Below, one piece after another: positions 55,506 through 64,000 of a stretch of DNA of 64,000 bases. The notes under the pieces were generated by a model. The model was not told the origin of the DNA. It did not search any database and was given only the letters and a program-made list of their open reading frames with translations. Position numbers and translations under genes: made by a program. The stretch comes from Malus domestica (taxonomy: Eukaryota; Streptophyta; Magnoliopsida; Rosales; Rosaceae): positions 7,527,001 through 7,591,000 of the forward strand of contig NC_091664.1 in assembly GCF_042453785.1 (NCBI RefSeq), read 5' to 3'. Positions within the stretch are counted from its first letter, which is position 1. Every line of letters starts with the position of its first letter.

Positions 55506-57280
55506 ATATACAATACTTGAAGAGTGAATTGCAGACATATCTTCCTTGATGAATTTGTAAGCCTTACATTATCTTTATCTCATTAAAAAGAGAAAGACAA
55601 CACCAAGGACGTTGCGATCCTTGAAATAGTGTCAGTAAAACCTATGAAACAACTTCAATTTGTAAAGCATGAATTCCCATATGTTGAAACAAAACAACCA
55701 TATGATGACACACTCCAACTCTGATATTCAAGTGGATATCGAAATTGAGGCATAATGCTTGACACTTAAAAGATGACGAAGCCATAACATACAAATTCTG
55801 TGTAAAAAAAAATGCAAATTTGTAAAACTAAAGTCTAGAACTAAGAGTAAGAGTGCATAGTGTGGAATGAATCCTTAATACAATGCATGCAACATCAAAG
55901 CATCAGTATAAATGTAGCAAAAAAGAATATTCTCATCCTGGCTATGATGAATATTTTACAACTAACAGACAATAAATTTCCTACACTGTTAAAAGTGGAT
56001 GTCTGAATCCATCAATGATCCCTCGCTTGCCACATGATCCAACTATTAAGTCCTGGAGGAAAACAAAACAGAAAGTGTGAGTAAATAAAAATAAGGATTT
56101 ACTACCACTTTGTTTTTTCGCAACATATAATCCCTCGCTGTAAAATCCGTATAGTTTTCAAAATCATACTAGAAATAAGCATGAAAAACTAAAGCGAATA
56201 GTATAAAAGCAGTTATCCTAAGGACACTAGTAAATAACAAATATCTCAACAAATGTAATATGCTCATTAAAAATGCAGACACACGAATCCATGCAAAAGT
56301 AACAATCTAGGTGCAATAATCTACACTTTTGTACTACATACAAGTGAAGCTAGCGCTAAGCGTGTCGTTGGATTTGAATTCTAACATTAACGTTGAATTT
56401 CAATTCAAACAAAAATCAACCTTAAAGTAATCCTACAAATTAGTAGGAATGTAATTAGGGACTAATATCAATGATTACATGAAATCACATGTAATTAGCT
56501 TGCTGACTATTATCAAAGGGCAAGTTAATGTCATGAACTCTTGATATTATTTACCAAAACTAACAACATATTATAGCGCTGTGATGGAGGGATTGGACTC
56601 TTTTTCATGGATAGAAGTCAAAACCTCCTATAGTAGTCTCTGCAAAGACACAACATATAGACTTTCTATTGAGCGTTTATAAGGGTGGGTATTTTGTAGA
56701 AGACTATAGGCGTTCAAATTTGCTTCCCATAGATATCAAAATCACCGCATTAATTTAATGAACCTTCAATGACTAAGTCTGTTTCTCTAGAGAGAGAGAG
56801 ATTTAGGGTTAAGTTACAGAGAGTTCACTTCAACTTCATTCGGAAGTGTGTAGAATGAGCTTTTTATAGGGAGCATAACCGCCCACATGTGTAGATTTTT
56901 CATGCCACATGTTAATGTTTAGTTGGTCAAGGTGTGTTATCCAATGGATGGAGTTGTACTTCAATGATGGTCCCACGGATAATCCTTGAAGCTTGAAGAC
57001 ATTATTAAAATAATTAATGAATAATATCCTAAGAATTATTTGGGAGAATCCTTGATTGGATGTGAGTGGGTTTGAATAAAGGAATATGTCTTCAATTATG
57101 AAAGCTTAAAGGTAGGGTTTAGTTATTAATTCTACCTTCAATTCAATTGTCACTTCGAGAAGTTGTAGTCAAATCTCACATCTCTTGGTGGTTGAATTGC
57201 GAGTGGAATTGATATGGGCATCGCCAATTTAATCAAGGGCATTCTCGTTAATTGTGAATAAAACTTCACGTGTCAAGTTC
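55506..57280. other. Intergenic sequence, one possible exon
   Basis: Mostly AT-rich with no recognisable gene apart from the small candidate exon at 55981-56052. A GA-rich patch lies at 56790-56815. Confidence 0.45.
55981..56052 (-). other. Candidate terminal exon of an unrecognised gene
   Basis: On the minus strand a pyrimidine-rich stretch ending CCTCCAG precedes 72 nt that read DLIVGSCGKRGIIDGFRHPL, then three residues and a stop. The composition is coding-like, but no upstream exons were found on the minus strand and the family is unknown. It may be a relic. Confidence 0.25.
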
Positions 57281-58013
57281 AGGTGTATCTAATCAGGATT
57301 TTAATATAGTTTATGACATTCCAAGTGTATTTAATTAGAATTTTTTTTTTTAAAAAAAGTTTGGGAATTTGAGAGATTTCATAGTGTATTTTAAGCATTT
57401 TCAAATGTCACATCTCCTAAGAGAATTTGAGGGCTTTCAGTCAAAATTATACATAAAATCTCTAGAAATCAATTCAATTGGGATTTTGAAATATTTTAAT
57501 TCTTTTAATGAATAGAGGGGTATTCAATTAGAATTTTAAGTGATTCTCTGAAATTTAACCTACATTCAATTAGGATTTTAAGAAAGTTTATTAAAATCCA
57601 TAAAAATTCGAGTGTATTCAATTAAGATTTTGAAGAAGTTTATTACATTCATATATTCAATTAGAATTTTATTTTAAAGAATTTTAAAAAATTGAGAAAT
57701 TCGAGGAAAATGAAGAGATTTTGTTGTGTATTTTAAGTATTTACAAATCTCACATCTCCCTGAGAACTTAAGAGAATTAAATCAAAATTTTACAGGGAAT
57801 TTTTACAAATCAATTAAACTGCATTAGCATTTATGGATTTATAAATCCACTAAAATCCGTCAAAATCTCAATTGAATACTCTCATAAAACTGCATCAAAA
57901 TCTATGAATTTATAAACCCATTAAAAATCTCAATTGAATACACACTCCTAAACTGCATCAAAATCCATAAATTTATAAATCCATTAAAATCCCTCAAAAT
58001 CTCAATTGAATAC
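57281..58013. mobile_element. Nest of MITEs with GTATTCAATT ends
   Basis: Left-type ends (GTGTATTCAATTAAGATTTT and variants) occur near 57281, 57325, 57510, 57570, 57610 and 57650. Right-type ends (AAAATCTCAATTGAATAC) occur near 57870, 57925 and 57995. The bodies are AT-rich with no coding capacity. Same family as the single element at 10236-10517. Confidence 0.6.
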
Positions 58014-58299
58014 AGCTAATTCTAAAAGCAAACGAAAATGTTTAGAAAATTATCAATCCAATCCCAAACTTGTATACCCTGACATCATTTACTAAATAAA
58101 TGTCACGCTATCGACATTTCAATTATCGAATCACATATTAAATGAAAAAAAAATAAAAAAGTAAATCTGTGTTGATATAATTTTAATTATTCAAGCAACT
58201 CTATAAATTCAATCCCACAGCTACAGCAACGAATCACAAATCCAAATCTAATAGTAAGATTGTTCTATTTTTTTTAGAAAATAGTAATTGTAAGGGGAT

Positions 58300-60059
58300 A
58301 TGATGGCGAAGGTGGTACCTCAACTCAACCTTGTAATCATCATGGTTATGCTTGGTTCAGGTATATTGTCTTTATGTTCCATGTTTGTCAATTAGCCAAA
58401 TAACAACGTTTTTATTAACCATTTTGTTGGTGGTTAATCAGCAATCGTCACCAAAGCAATCATTCAAGGACGTGACTCAAACGGTAAGTTTAAAATCATT
58501 TTATCTTCGTATTATACCAATAATACTCGACCAATAAGGTCCAGTTTTGATACAAACCAATGAGGCTCTAATTAAAAAGACTGAATAAGACATTTTCGCA
58601 GGGTTCGAAACTCATTGCTGGTGTGGAAGTCAGATTTGTGGTCGGGAAATGCTAAAATGCCTCTATGAGTCTTTCCGACCTCTCAGAAGAAGTAGATAAT
58701 CGTATTTTACCACCAGTTATCTTAAAAAAATAAATAAATAAAAAATAATAATAATAAAGACATTCTCACTTGACTTAACATGTTTGTATTAAAAAAAAAA
58801 ATCGAAAACATGACGTTTTTAGGACCACCTACTCCAACTTGGTATCGATAATTTTGTAGGCTCCAAAAACCCCAAATTAAAAATCGAAGCGAACAAGTTT
58901 GGGAATTTAAAATGTTTATCGAAACCGAACTGTAATGTTTGATTTCTTGAAATTTAGTAAAATTGGAAAAAATTTAGTATTTCGAGTCGGTTCGGCGAAA
59001 GCATATCAAAAAGAAGGAAGGAGAAATTGTACGAGTATTCAAATTGCTTCAAATTGGAAGAGGATTCAAATCTTAGAAACAACCAACAACTGCAAACAAA
59101 AAAACAACAGCAACCATCAAAGTCATAACCCTTAAATTCAGCCAATTCTCTAGTAATTTACCCCAAATTCTATAATTCATCGCCAATTTGAAATCAAAAT
59201 ACTTAATTTTAGAATTCCACAATTTGTAATTAGACTTATTTTGAAGGAGAGAGACGAGCAAGACGGACTGGTGGTGTTTGGCCACCGTTTAGAATGAGAG
59301 GGAGAGAGACGACCAACCAAGTGGTTGTGGTGGCTTGGTTCGAGATCGCGAAGATGGTATGGGTTCAAGATTTTTGCGATTTGCAATTGAGGGCGAGGTT
59401 TGGTTTGGTGTGGGCGGCAACGTTTAGACAGGCAAAGAAGAAAGTAAGGAGAAATCGAGAGAGGGCGTCAGAGTCGAGAGAGAGAGAGGGAGTGAGATTC
59501 TGAGGTTAGGTTGAGAGAGTTGAGTTTAAACGAACGATTGAGATTCAATCTCAAACAAATCTAACATCTAATATTAATTCAATTAAAAATAAAATTGTAT
59601 TAAAAACTATTTCGGTTCGGTTCGAGATTACTGAACAAATGTTTAATGAAAAACTAAATCATAGCGAAACTTTTGGTTTTGATTTTTTGGTTTTCGGTAT
59701 AGTTCATTTTCGGATGGTTCGGTTTTGGGTTCAATAATTTTCGGTTCTGGTTTGGGTGTTTTGAGAATTTTATTTAGCCTTATAATTTTGTAGAATTTAT
59801 TGCTTTATTGTTGTTGTCGTTGATGTTGTTGTTTTTTCCATGTAAAATTGGCATTTGTGCAGGTAATATGGTGACGACGACAGTTGAGAATGGGTGCAAC
59901 AAAGTGTTGTACGATGTGTATTGCAGCAAACCAGGACATGACAAGAAATGCACTAAGAAATGTTTGGAGGTAGATCCCCAAAGCGATTCATACTGCGACC
60001 TACAAGTACCGGGCCAGACCAAGCATAAATATTTTTGTATATGTATCTTGCCTTGCTAG
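58300..60059 (+). CDS. Defensin-like secreted cysteine-rich peptide, three exons
   Basis: Exon 1 (58300-58360) encodes a signal peptide, MMAKVVPQLNLVIIMVMLGS. Exon 2 is 58442-58483 (AIVTKAIIQGRDSN) and exon 3 is 59863-60059. Junctions are GT-AG and all in phase 1, giving 99 residues. The mature part has eight cysteines spaced C-x8-C-x8-C-x3-C-x10-C-x13-C-x1-C-x3-C. The CxxxC and CxC pairs are the hallmark of plant defensin-like (DEFL/LCR) peptides held by four disulfides. Such peptides act in defence or in cell signalling, including pollen-pistil contact; which applies here cannot be told. Exon 2 could be skipped without changing phase. Intron 2 (1.4 kb) holds a SINE fragment and other repeat DNA. 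Confidence 0.78.
58602..58760 (+). mobile_element. SINE fragment in the defensin-like gene intron
   Basis: GGTTCGAAACTCATTGCTGG to the A-rich end matches, in reverse, the complete SINE at 60770-60978: box B, GTGTGGAAGTCAGA, AATGCCTCTATGAGTCTTTC and CCACCAGTTATCTT. The 5' half with box A is missing. Confidence 0.7.
58850..59760. mobile_element. Repeat-derived DNA in intron 2 (GGTTCGGTTT-type)
   Basis: CGAAACCGAAC and GAGTCGGTTCGGCGAA on the left and many TTCGGTTCGG / TTTTCGGTTC motifs on the right (59600-59760) suggest a decayed DNA transposon filling most of intron 2. Ends are uncertain. Frames near 59294 and 59177 are not credible genes. Confidence 0.35.
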
Positions 60060-60204
60060 ATGCTCTTTTGCTCCATTTTGGTTGTCTATCCTTTGAATAA
60101 ATAAAAAGATGACAAAAATATAATAAATAAATATAAGATATAAATATTTTTTTTTCTATTGCATAAATAAGTGATACCAATGAATTTGGTTAGTTTGGGT
60201 TATC

Positions 60205-60370
60205 ATATTGAACCACCACGCGGTGGCCTAGTAGTTGTGGATGAATTTCAGGTTCGTATTCCACACGATACGTCCTGGTTTTGATTCCTAGAGCTGATGA
60301 ATCTCACTCTACCTTTCTTCTAGGTTACTTCATCTATCTATTCTTGACCAGAGCACGCTCGCGAAGGTCA
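60205..60370 (+). mobile_element. tRNA-derived SINE relic
   Basis: Box-A-like GGTGGCCTAGTAGTTGTGG (about 60222) and box-B-like GGTTTTGATTCC (about 60290) are spaced as in tRNA promoters, followed by a pyrimidine-rich body. The 3' end and target duplication are unclear. Confidence 0.5.
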
Positions 60371-60769
60371 GCTCACAATACTTTATATTGACTCAAGATA
60401 AACCCAATTTTGTTAATCAACATTATTCGTGTGGTGGGAAGAATGACATTGATGTACGGTAGTATAATTTGACAAAATTGGATGGGAGGGAGGGACGACA
60501 TTGATGTACAGTAGTATATTTCAAAGACGTCATTGATTGATTTTTGATTTAAAGAGCGAAACTGATGAGATATGTCAATTTCAGGACTTTTTGTAATAAA
60601 AACCCTTATTTATTTATTTTTTTATGAAGTTGTTTCACTTGAGCATTTTAATTTGTTTTTCATTCCAATAAAACTAGAAAAGGCACACAGACTAGGCGTG
60701 AAAGAATTTTTTTTGGTTTCTTTTCTTTTGAATTAGGTAGTAATTGAGAACAATAATGTTGTTTCTTTT

Positions 60770-60978
60770 TTCTTTTTTTTTTATAGGGGGACAATTGGTG
60801 GTAAGCCACGATTATCCACCATTTCCGAAGGTCGAAAAGACTCATAGAGGCATTTCAGCCTCCTGTATCCACAAGTCTGGCTTCCACACTAGTGCTAGCA
60901 GGTTTCGAACCCGAGACCTTCAATTTTTAGTTTAAAAGAAGTTTTGTAATCCGCCATTTACCACTGAATCACAAGCTA
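60770..60978 (-). mobile_element. tRNA-derived SINE with 18-bp target duplication
   Basis: On the minus strand it starts AGCTTGTGATTCAGTGGTAA (box A region), has box B GGGTTCGAAACC, and ends in an A-rich tail. Perfect direct copies of AATAATGTTGTTTCTTTT flank it at 60752-60769 and 60979-60996. This defines the family also seen truncated at 58602. Confidence 0.85.
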
Positions 60979-60996
60979 ATAATGTTGTTTCTTTTA

Positions 60997-61249
60997 ACTC
61001 CCCTCTAAATAATGGTACCGTTTCTTTTGAAAATACAATGGGAATTTGCACAAAAATTACATGAACTATTAGGAGTGTGTGCAGTTGTCACCTAAATTAA
61101 AAGTTTTGTCTAATTACCACCTAGAGTTCAATTTTGGTGCCAATGTACCATCTTTGATGATTTCTATTAAATTTTTCGTTAGAGCACCTTCTTCATGTAG
61201 GTGGGTCCAGTTCAATATTTGATTATTTACCATCCTCGACTTAGTGACC
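60997..61249. other. Intergenic sequence
   Basis: Contains GTGTGCAGTTGTCACC and similar strings that look like a dispersed plant repeat. No gene seen. Confidence 0.4.
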
Positions 61250-61491
61250 TTCTTTATGTAAATAGAGAAGGGAAGAACTATCTCAAAGAATAAGAAAGGT
61301 TGTTTAGAGAGAGAAAGTATATGTTTGTATTGTATTTTCTTCAATATCACAGATTACACTTACACAAATGTATATATGTCTAACTATCTTAGCTTAACTA
61401 CTAAGCTAAGATAAAGCTCACAAGATGTTGACACTTATCACAATCTAAGTTCATGATATGTTAACCAACTTAACTACCTTACACACTATAT

Positions 61492-62394
61492 CTAACATCC
61501 TCCCTCAATCTCAGAGTGAGGCTTTCCAACTCTAAGATTGTAGCAATGTGTGCGAAACAAAGGAGTAGACAGTCCCTTTGTAAGAATATCGGCAAATTGG
61601 TCATTGGATGAAACGAATTGCACTTGCAGTAGCTTCTTGGCAACTCTCTCTCGGATGAAGTGGACATCGACTTCAATATGTTTAGTGCGTTGATGCATGA
61701 CATGATTGTAAGCAAGAGCATTGGTAGAAAGATTGTCACAAAACAAAGTTGTTGGACTAGAAACCTCAATCTGCATAAACTGAAGTAATTGGGTGATCCA
61801 ATCGATTTTAGCAGCAATACTTGAGAGTGCTCGATATTCAGCCTTTGTAGATGATCGAGAGACTGTGTTTTGTTTCTTGGATGACCAAGAAATAGGATTT
61901 GGTCCGATATACACAACCAATCCTGTTGTAGATCTACGGTCATTTGGGTCACCCGCCCAGTCTGCATCGCTAAAAGCATGAAGATCCAAATCCCCTTTGC
62001 TAAACTGAATGCCAAAATCAATGGTACCTTGCAAATACCAGAGAATTCGTTTCACAGCAGCATAGTGTGATTCCATAGGGCAATGCATAAATTGACAAAC
62101 TTGATGAATAGAGACTGCGATATCAGGTCTGGTAAAAGTTGGGTATTGCAGAGCACCTACAATGCTTCTATATAAAGATGGATTATTGAAAGGATGTCCA
62201 TCATCTTTTTCCAATTTGTTATACGGTAAGCAAAGAGTAGTGCATGGTTTAGAATGAACCATATCTGCTTTTCCCAACAAATTTGCCACATATTTGGACT
62301 GAGACAGAAACATCCCACTAAAAGTCTGTGTGATCTGAATCCCAAGAAAATAATGAAGAGAACCAAGATCTTTAATATCAAATTCTTTAGTCAA
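61492..62394 (-). CDS. Copia reverse transcriptase end and RNase H part
   Basis: A 300-residue frame opening KEFDIKDLGSLHYFLGIQIT, with RNase H motifs FSDADWAGDPNDRRST, SRSSTKAEYRALS and CDNLS. It is in a different frame from the upstream part, so the element is broken. Confidence 0.85.
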   Translation of the reverse strand: MTKEFDIKDLGSLHYFLGIQITQTFSGMFLSQSKYVANLLGKADMVHSKPCTTLCLPYNKLEKDDGHPFNNPSLYRSIVGALQYPTFTRPDIAVSIHQVCQFMHCPMESHYAAVKRILWYLQGTIDFGIQFSKGDLDLHAFSDADWAGDPNDRRSTTGLVVYIGPNPISWSSKKQNTVSRSSTKAEYRALSSIAAKIDWITQLLQFMQIEVSSPTTLFCDNLSTNALAYNHVMHQRTKHIEVDVHFIRERVAKKLLQVQFVSSNDQFADILTKGLSTPLFRTHCYNLRVGKPHSEIEGGC

Positions 62395-63899
62395 AGCCCT
62401 AATAGTGATATCAATAGCAGCTGAATCACTATCGGTATGAGGATATCATCAACATAAAGGAGTAGGATAACCACAGACTTGCCAACATGTTTAACAAACA
62501 ATGAGGGATCATAATATGTGGAAAGGAATCCCAGAGAAGGAAGAAATGAGGTAAACCTGTCATTCCATGCCTTTGGGGCTTGTTTTAACCCATACAAGGA
62601 CTTGTGTAGTCGGCAAACATGTGCAGGATAGTGAGGATCACTAAACCTAGATGGCTGTGTCATATACACCTCTTCCTGAAGAATGCCATGGAGAAAGGCA
62701 TTCTTGACATCAAGTTGTCGTACTGGCCATCCAAAATTAGCTGCTAATGCCAAAACCAACCTCACAGTTGTTGGTTTAACAACCGGGCTAAAAGTTACTC
62801 CATAATCGATACCCTCTTCTTGATTAAACCCTTTGGCAACAAGGCGGGCTTTATATCGGGAAATAGAACCATCAGCATGCTTTTTGATCTTAAACACCCA
62901 TTTACACCCTACCAAATTTTTATTATGAGGCAGTAGAACTAAAGACCAAGTGTGTTGAGTGTGAAGAGCCTGCAACTCTTCTTCCATGGCAGATAACCAC
63001 ACTGGAGACTTAAGAGGAGACTTGTAAGTGGCAGGTTCAACTTGTGAAATATCAACTGTGTCACTTTCTTGAACTACTGAAAGAAAAGCCTTCTTTTTCG
63101 AAATACCACTCTTAGCTCGGGTTTGCATAGAGTGAGTATTCATATAAGGAATTGGAAGAATAATCTGCAAACTATCAGGTTGAAACTCATGTTGCAGTTC
63201 AATTGCAGTAATACTCGGAGTTGCAGAAGTGAACTCATGAGAAGGCTCAGAACATACCCCACTTGAAATCTCAAGAACCACAGGGAGTACAGAAGAGGAT
63301 TGTTGATCTGTGGATGCAGTAATAGATTGTAATGAACTAGAAGTACCACTGTGTTGAGGAGATTGGGATGACATAGACACGATATGATTGTCACGATTAA
63401 CTAATATGGAAGAAGATGATGGGAGAACAACAGAATTAGGAGTAAAATGTAGGTTGACAGAACACTTAGCAGAGAGAGTGGGGTATGGAACTTCAGACTC
63501 ATCAAAAACTACATGTTTGGAAATATAAAACTTGGTAGAACAAACATCATAACAAATGAAACCCTTGTATTTGGAAGCATAACCAAGAAAGATACATTTG
63601 GATGTCTTAGGTTGCAATTTGGTACTGTTATATGGTTTTAGTAAAGGAAATACTGAACAACCAAAAACTTTGAGATGATGTATATTTGGAACAGCACCAA
63701 ATAACAATTTAAATGGAGATTGATTTTGAAAAATAGGTGAAGGCATGTGATTTATAAGATATACAACAGTTTGGCACGCAAAAGACCAGAACATGGGTGG
63801 TAGAGAAGCAGTTTGCAAAAGAGTTATAGCTATTTCAATGATATGCCGATGCTTCCTTTCGGCCAAACCATTTTGCTCAGGTGTATAAGGGCAAGACAA
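62391..63899 (-). CDS. Copia integrase-reverse transcriptase part
   Basis: A 502-residue frame with the end of the integrase core, a serine/threonine-rich linker, then an RVT_2 reverse transcriptase (WVFKIKKHADGSISRYKARL, DVKNAFLHG, SLYGLKQAPKAW, LLLYVDDI). Transposon remnant. Confidence 0.85.
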   Translation of the reverse strand: MSCPYTPEQNGLAERKHRHIIEIAITLLQTASLPPMFWSFACQTVVYLINHMPSPIFQNQSPFKLLFGAVPNIHHLKVFGCSVFPLLKPYNSTKLQPKTSKCIFLGYASKYKGFICYDVCSTKFYISKHVVFDESEVPYPTLSAKCSVNLHFTPNSVVLPSSSSILVNRDNHIVSMSSQSPQHSGTSSSLQSITASTDQQSSSVLPVVLEISSGVCSEPSHEFTSATPSITAIELQHEFQPDSLQIILPIPYMNTHSMQTRAKSGISKKKAFLSVVQESDTVDISQVEPATYKSPLKSPVWLSAMEEELQALHTQHTWSLVLLPHNKNLVGCKWVFKIKKHADGSISRYKARLVAKGFNQEEGIDYGVTFSPVVKPTTVRLVLALAANFGWPVRQLDVKNAFLHGILQEEVYMTQPSRFSDPHYPAHVCRLHKSLYGLKQAPKAWNDRFTSFLPSLGFLSTYYDPSLFVKHVGKSVVILLLYVDDILIPIVIQLLLISLLGL

Positions 63900-64000
63900 T
63901 TGATGTGTAATCCCCTTGTCTAGTAAAAATTGTTGAAATGATTTACTAAGATATTCACCCCCACCATCACTCTGTAATATTTTGATAGAAATGGAAAAAT

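Larger units (their letters stand above)
61250..64000 (-). mobile_element. Ty1/copia element, 3' part
   Basis: Read on the minus strand and cut by the right edge. Integrase C-terminal part (CPYTPEQNGLAERKHRHIIE), reverse transcriptase (LLLYVDDI, QLDVKNAFLHG) and RNase H occupy 61492-63899. A purine tract (TTGAGGGAGG) precedes a 3' LTR that starts TGTTAGATATAGTG at 61497; the outer LTR end near 61250 is uncertain. It is broken, with about one break in the part visible. It is a different family from the two plus-strand copia elements. Confidence 0.85.

Noticed and set aside
58602-58699. Second cysteine-rich mature peptide of the defensin-like gene as an established isoform
   Set aside because: The sequence matches a SINE also present at 60770-60978, so the cysteines are not evidence of selected coding; kept only as a possible exonisation.
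1-64000. tRNA or rRNA genes
   Set aside because: Only box A/B-like sites inside SINEs were seen; no cloverleaf-forming tRNA gene or rRNA sequence was recognised by eye.

Overview
The window is nuclear DNA from a flowering plant: intron-containing genes with GT-AG junctions, SINEs, MITEs, and many Ty1/copia and Ty3/gypsy relics. Repeat style and gene content suggest a woody eudicot, probably Rosaceae of the apple/pear group; that is inference and no marker proves it. Transposon-derived DNA dominates. Few host genes look functional: an AIM24-family gene (50.0-54.0 kb, minus), a defensin-like peptide gene (58.3-60.1 kb, plus), and members of a small repeated array of intronless cullin-1-like and MHK-like kinase genes.

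Layout. 0-5 kb: 5' end of a minus-strand gypsy element (Tat/Ogre-like), with LTR, primer site and gag-protease. 5-8 kb: an F-box-associated fragment, a possible non-autonomous transposon, and a minisatellite with a higher-order period. 8.2-9.6 kb: an old cullin-1-like pseudogene. 10.2-14 kb: a MITE and a degenerate gypsy-related element. 15.7-49.5 kb: three tandem copies of a module [cullin-1-like, spacer with SINE, kinase]. Copy 1 (15.7-25.8 kb) carries a young copia element between the kinase TATA box and its ATG. Copy 2 (25.8-40.9 kb) has a kinase split by a copia element that looks whole. Copy 3 (40.9-49.5 kb) has an open kinase and a frameshifted cullin-like gene. Copies 2 and 3 share a solo LTR and a hAT element that are absent from copy 1. 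The joints between copies contain about 1.04 kb of gypsy RNase H/integrase sequence. 50-64 kb: AIM24 gene, MITEs, defensin-like gene, SINEs, and a minus-strand copia element running off the right edge.

How it fits together. Variants shared among the three modules suggest an initial tandem duplication with a gypsy filler at the joint, then insertions into the right-hand copy, then an unequal crossover inside the kinase that made the middle copy. The cullin-like ORFs keep only the N-terminal region that in CUL1 faces SKP1/F-box proteins and lack the RBX1-binding and neddylation part. They are either relics or possible SCF decoys. The kinase ORFs of copies 1 and 3 keep the catalytic motifs of the MAK/ICK/MHK family.
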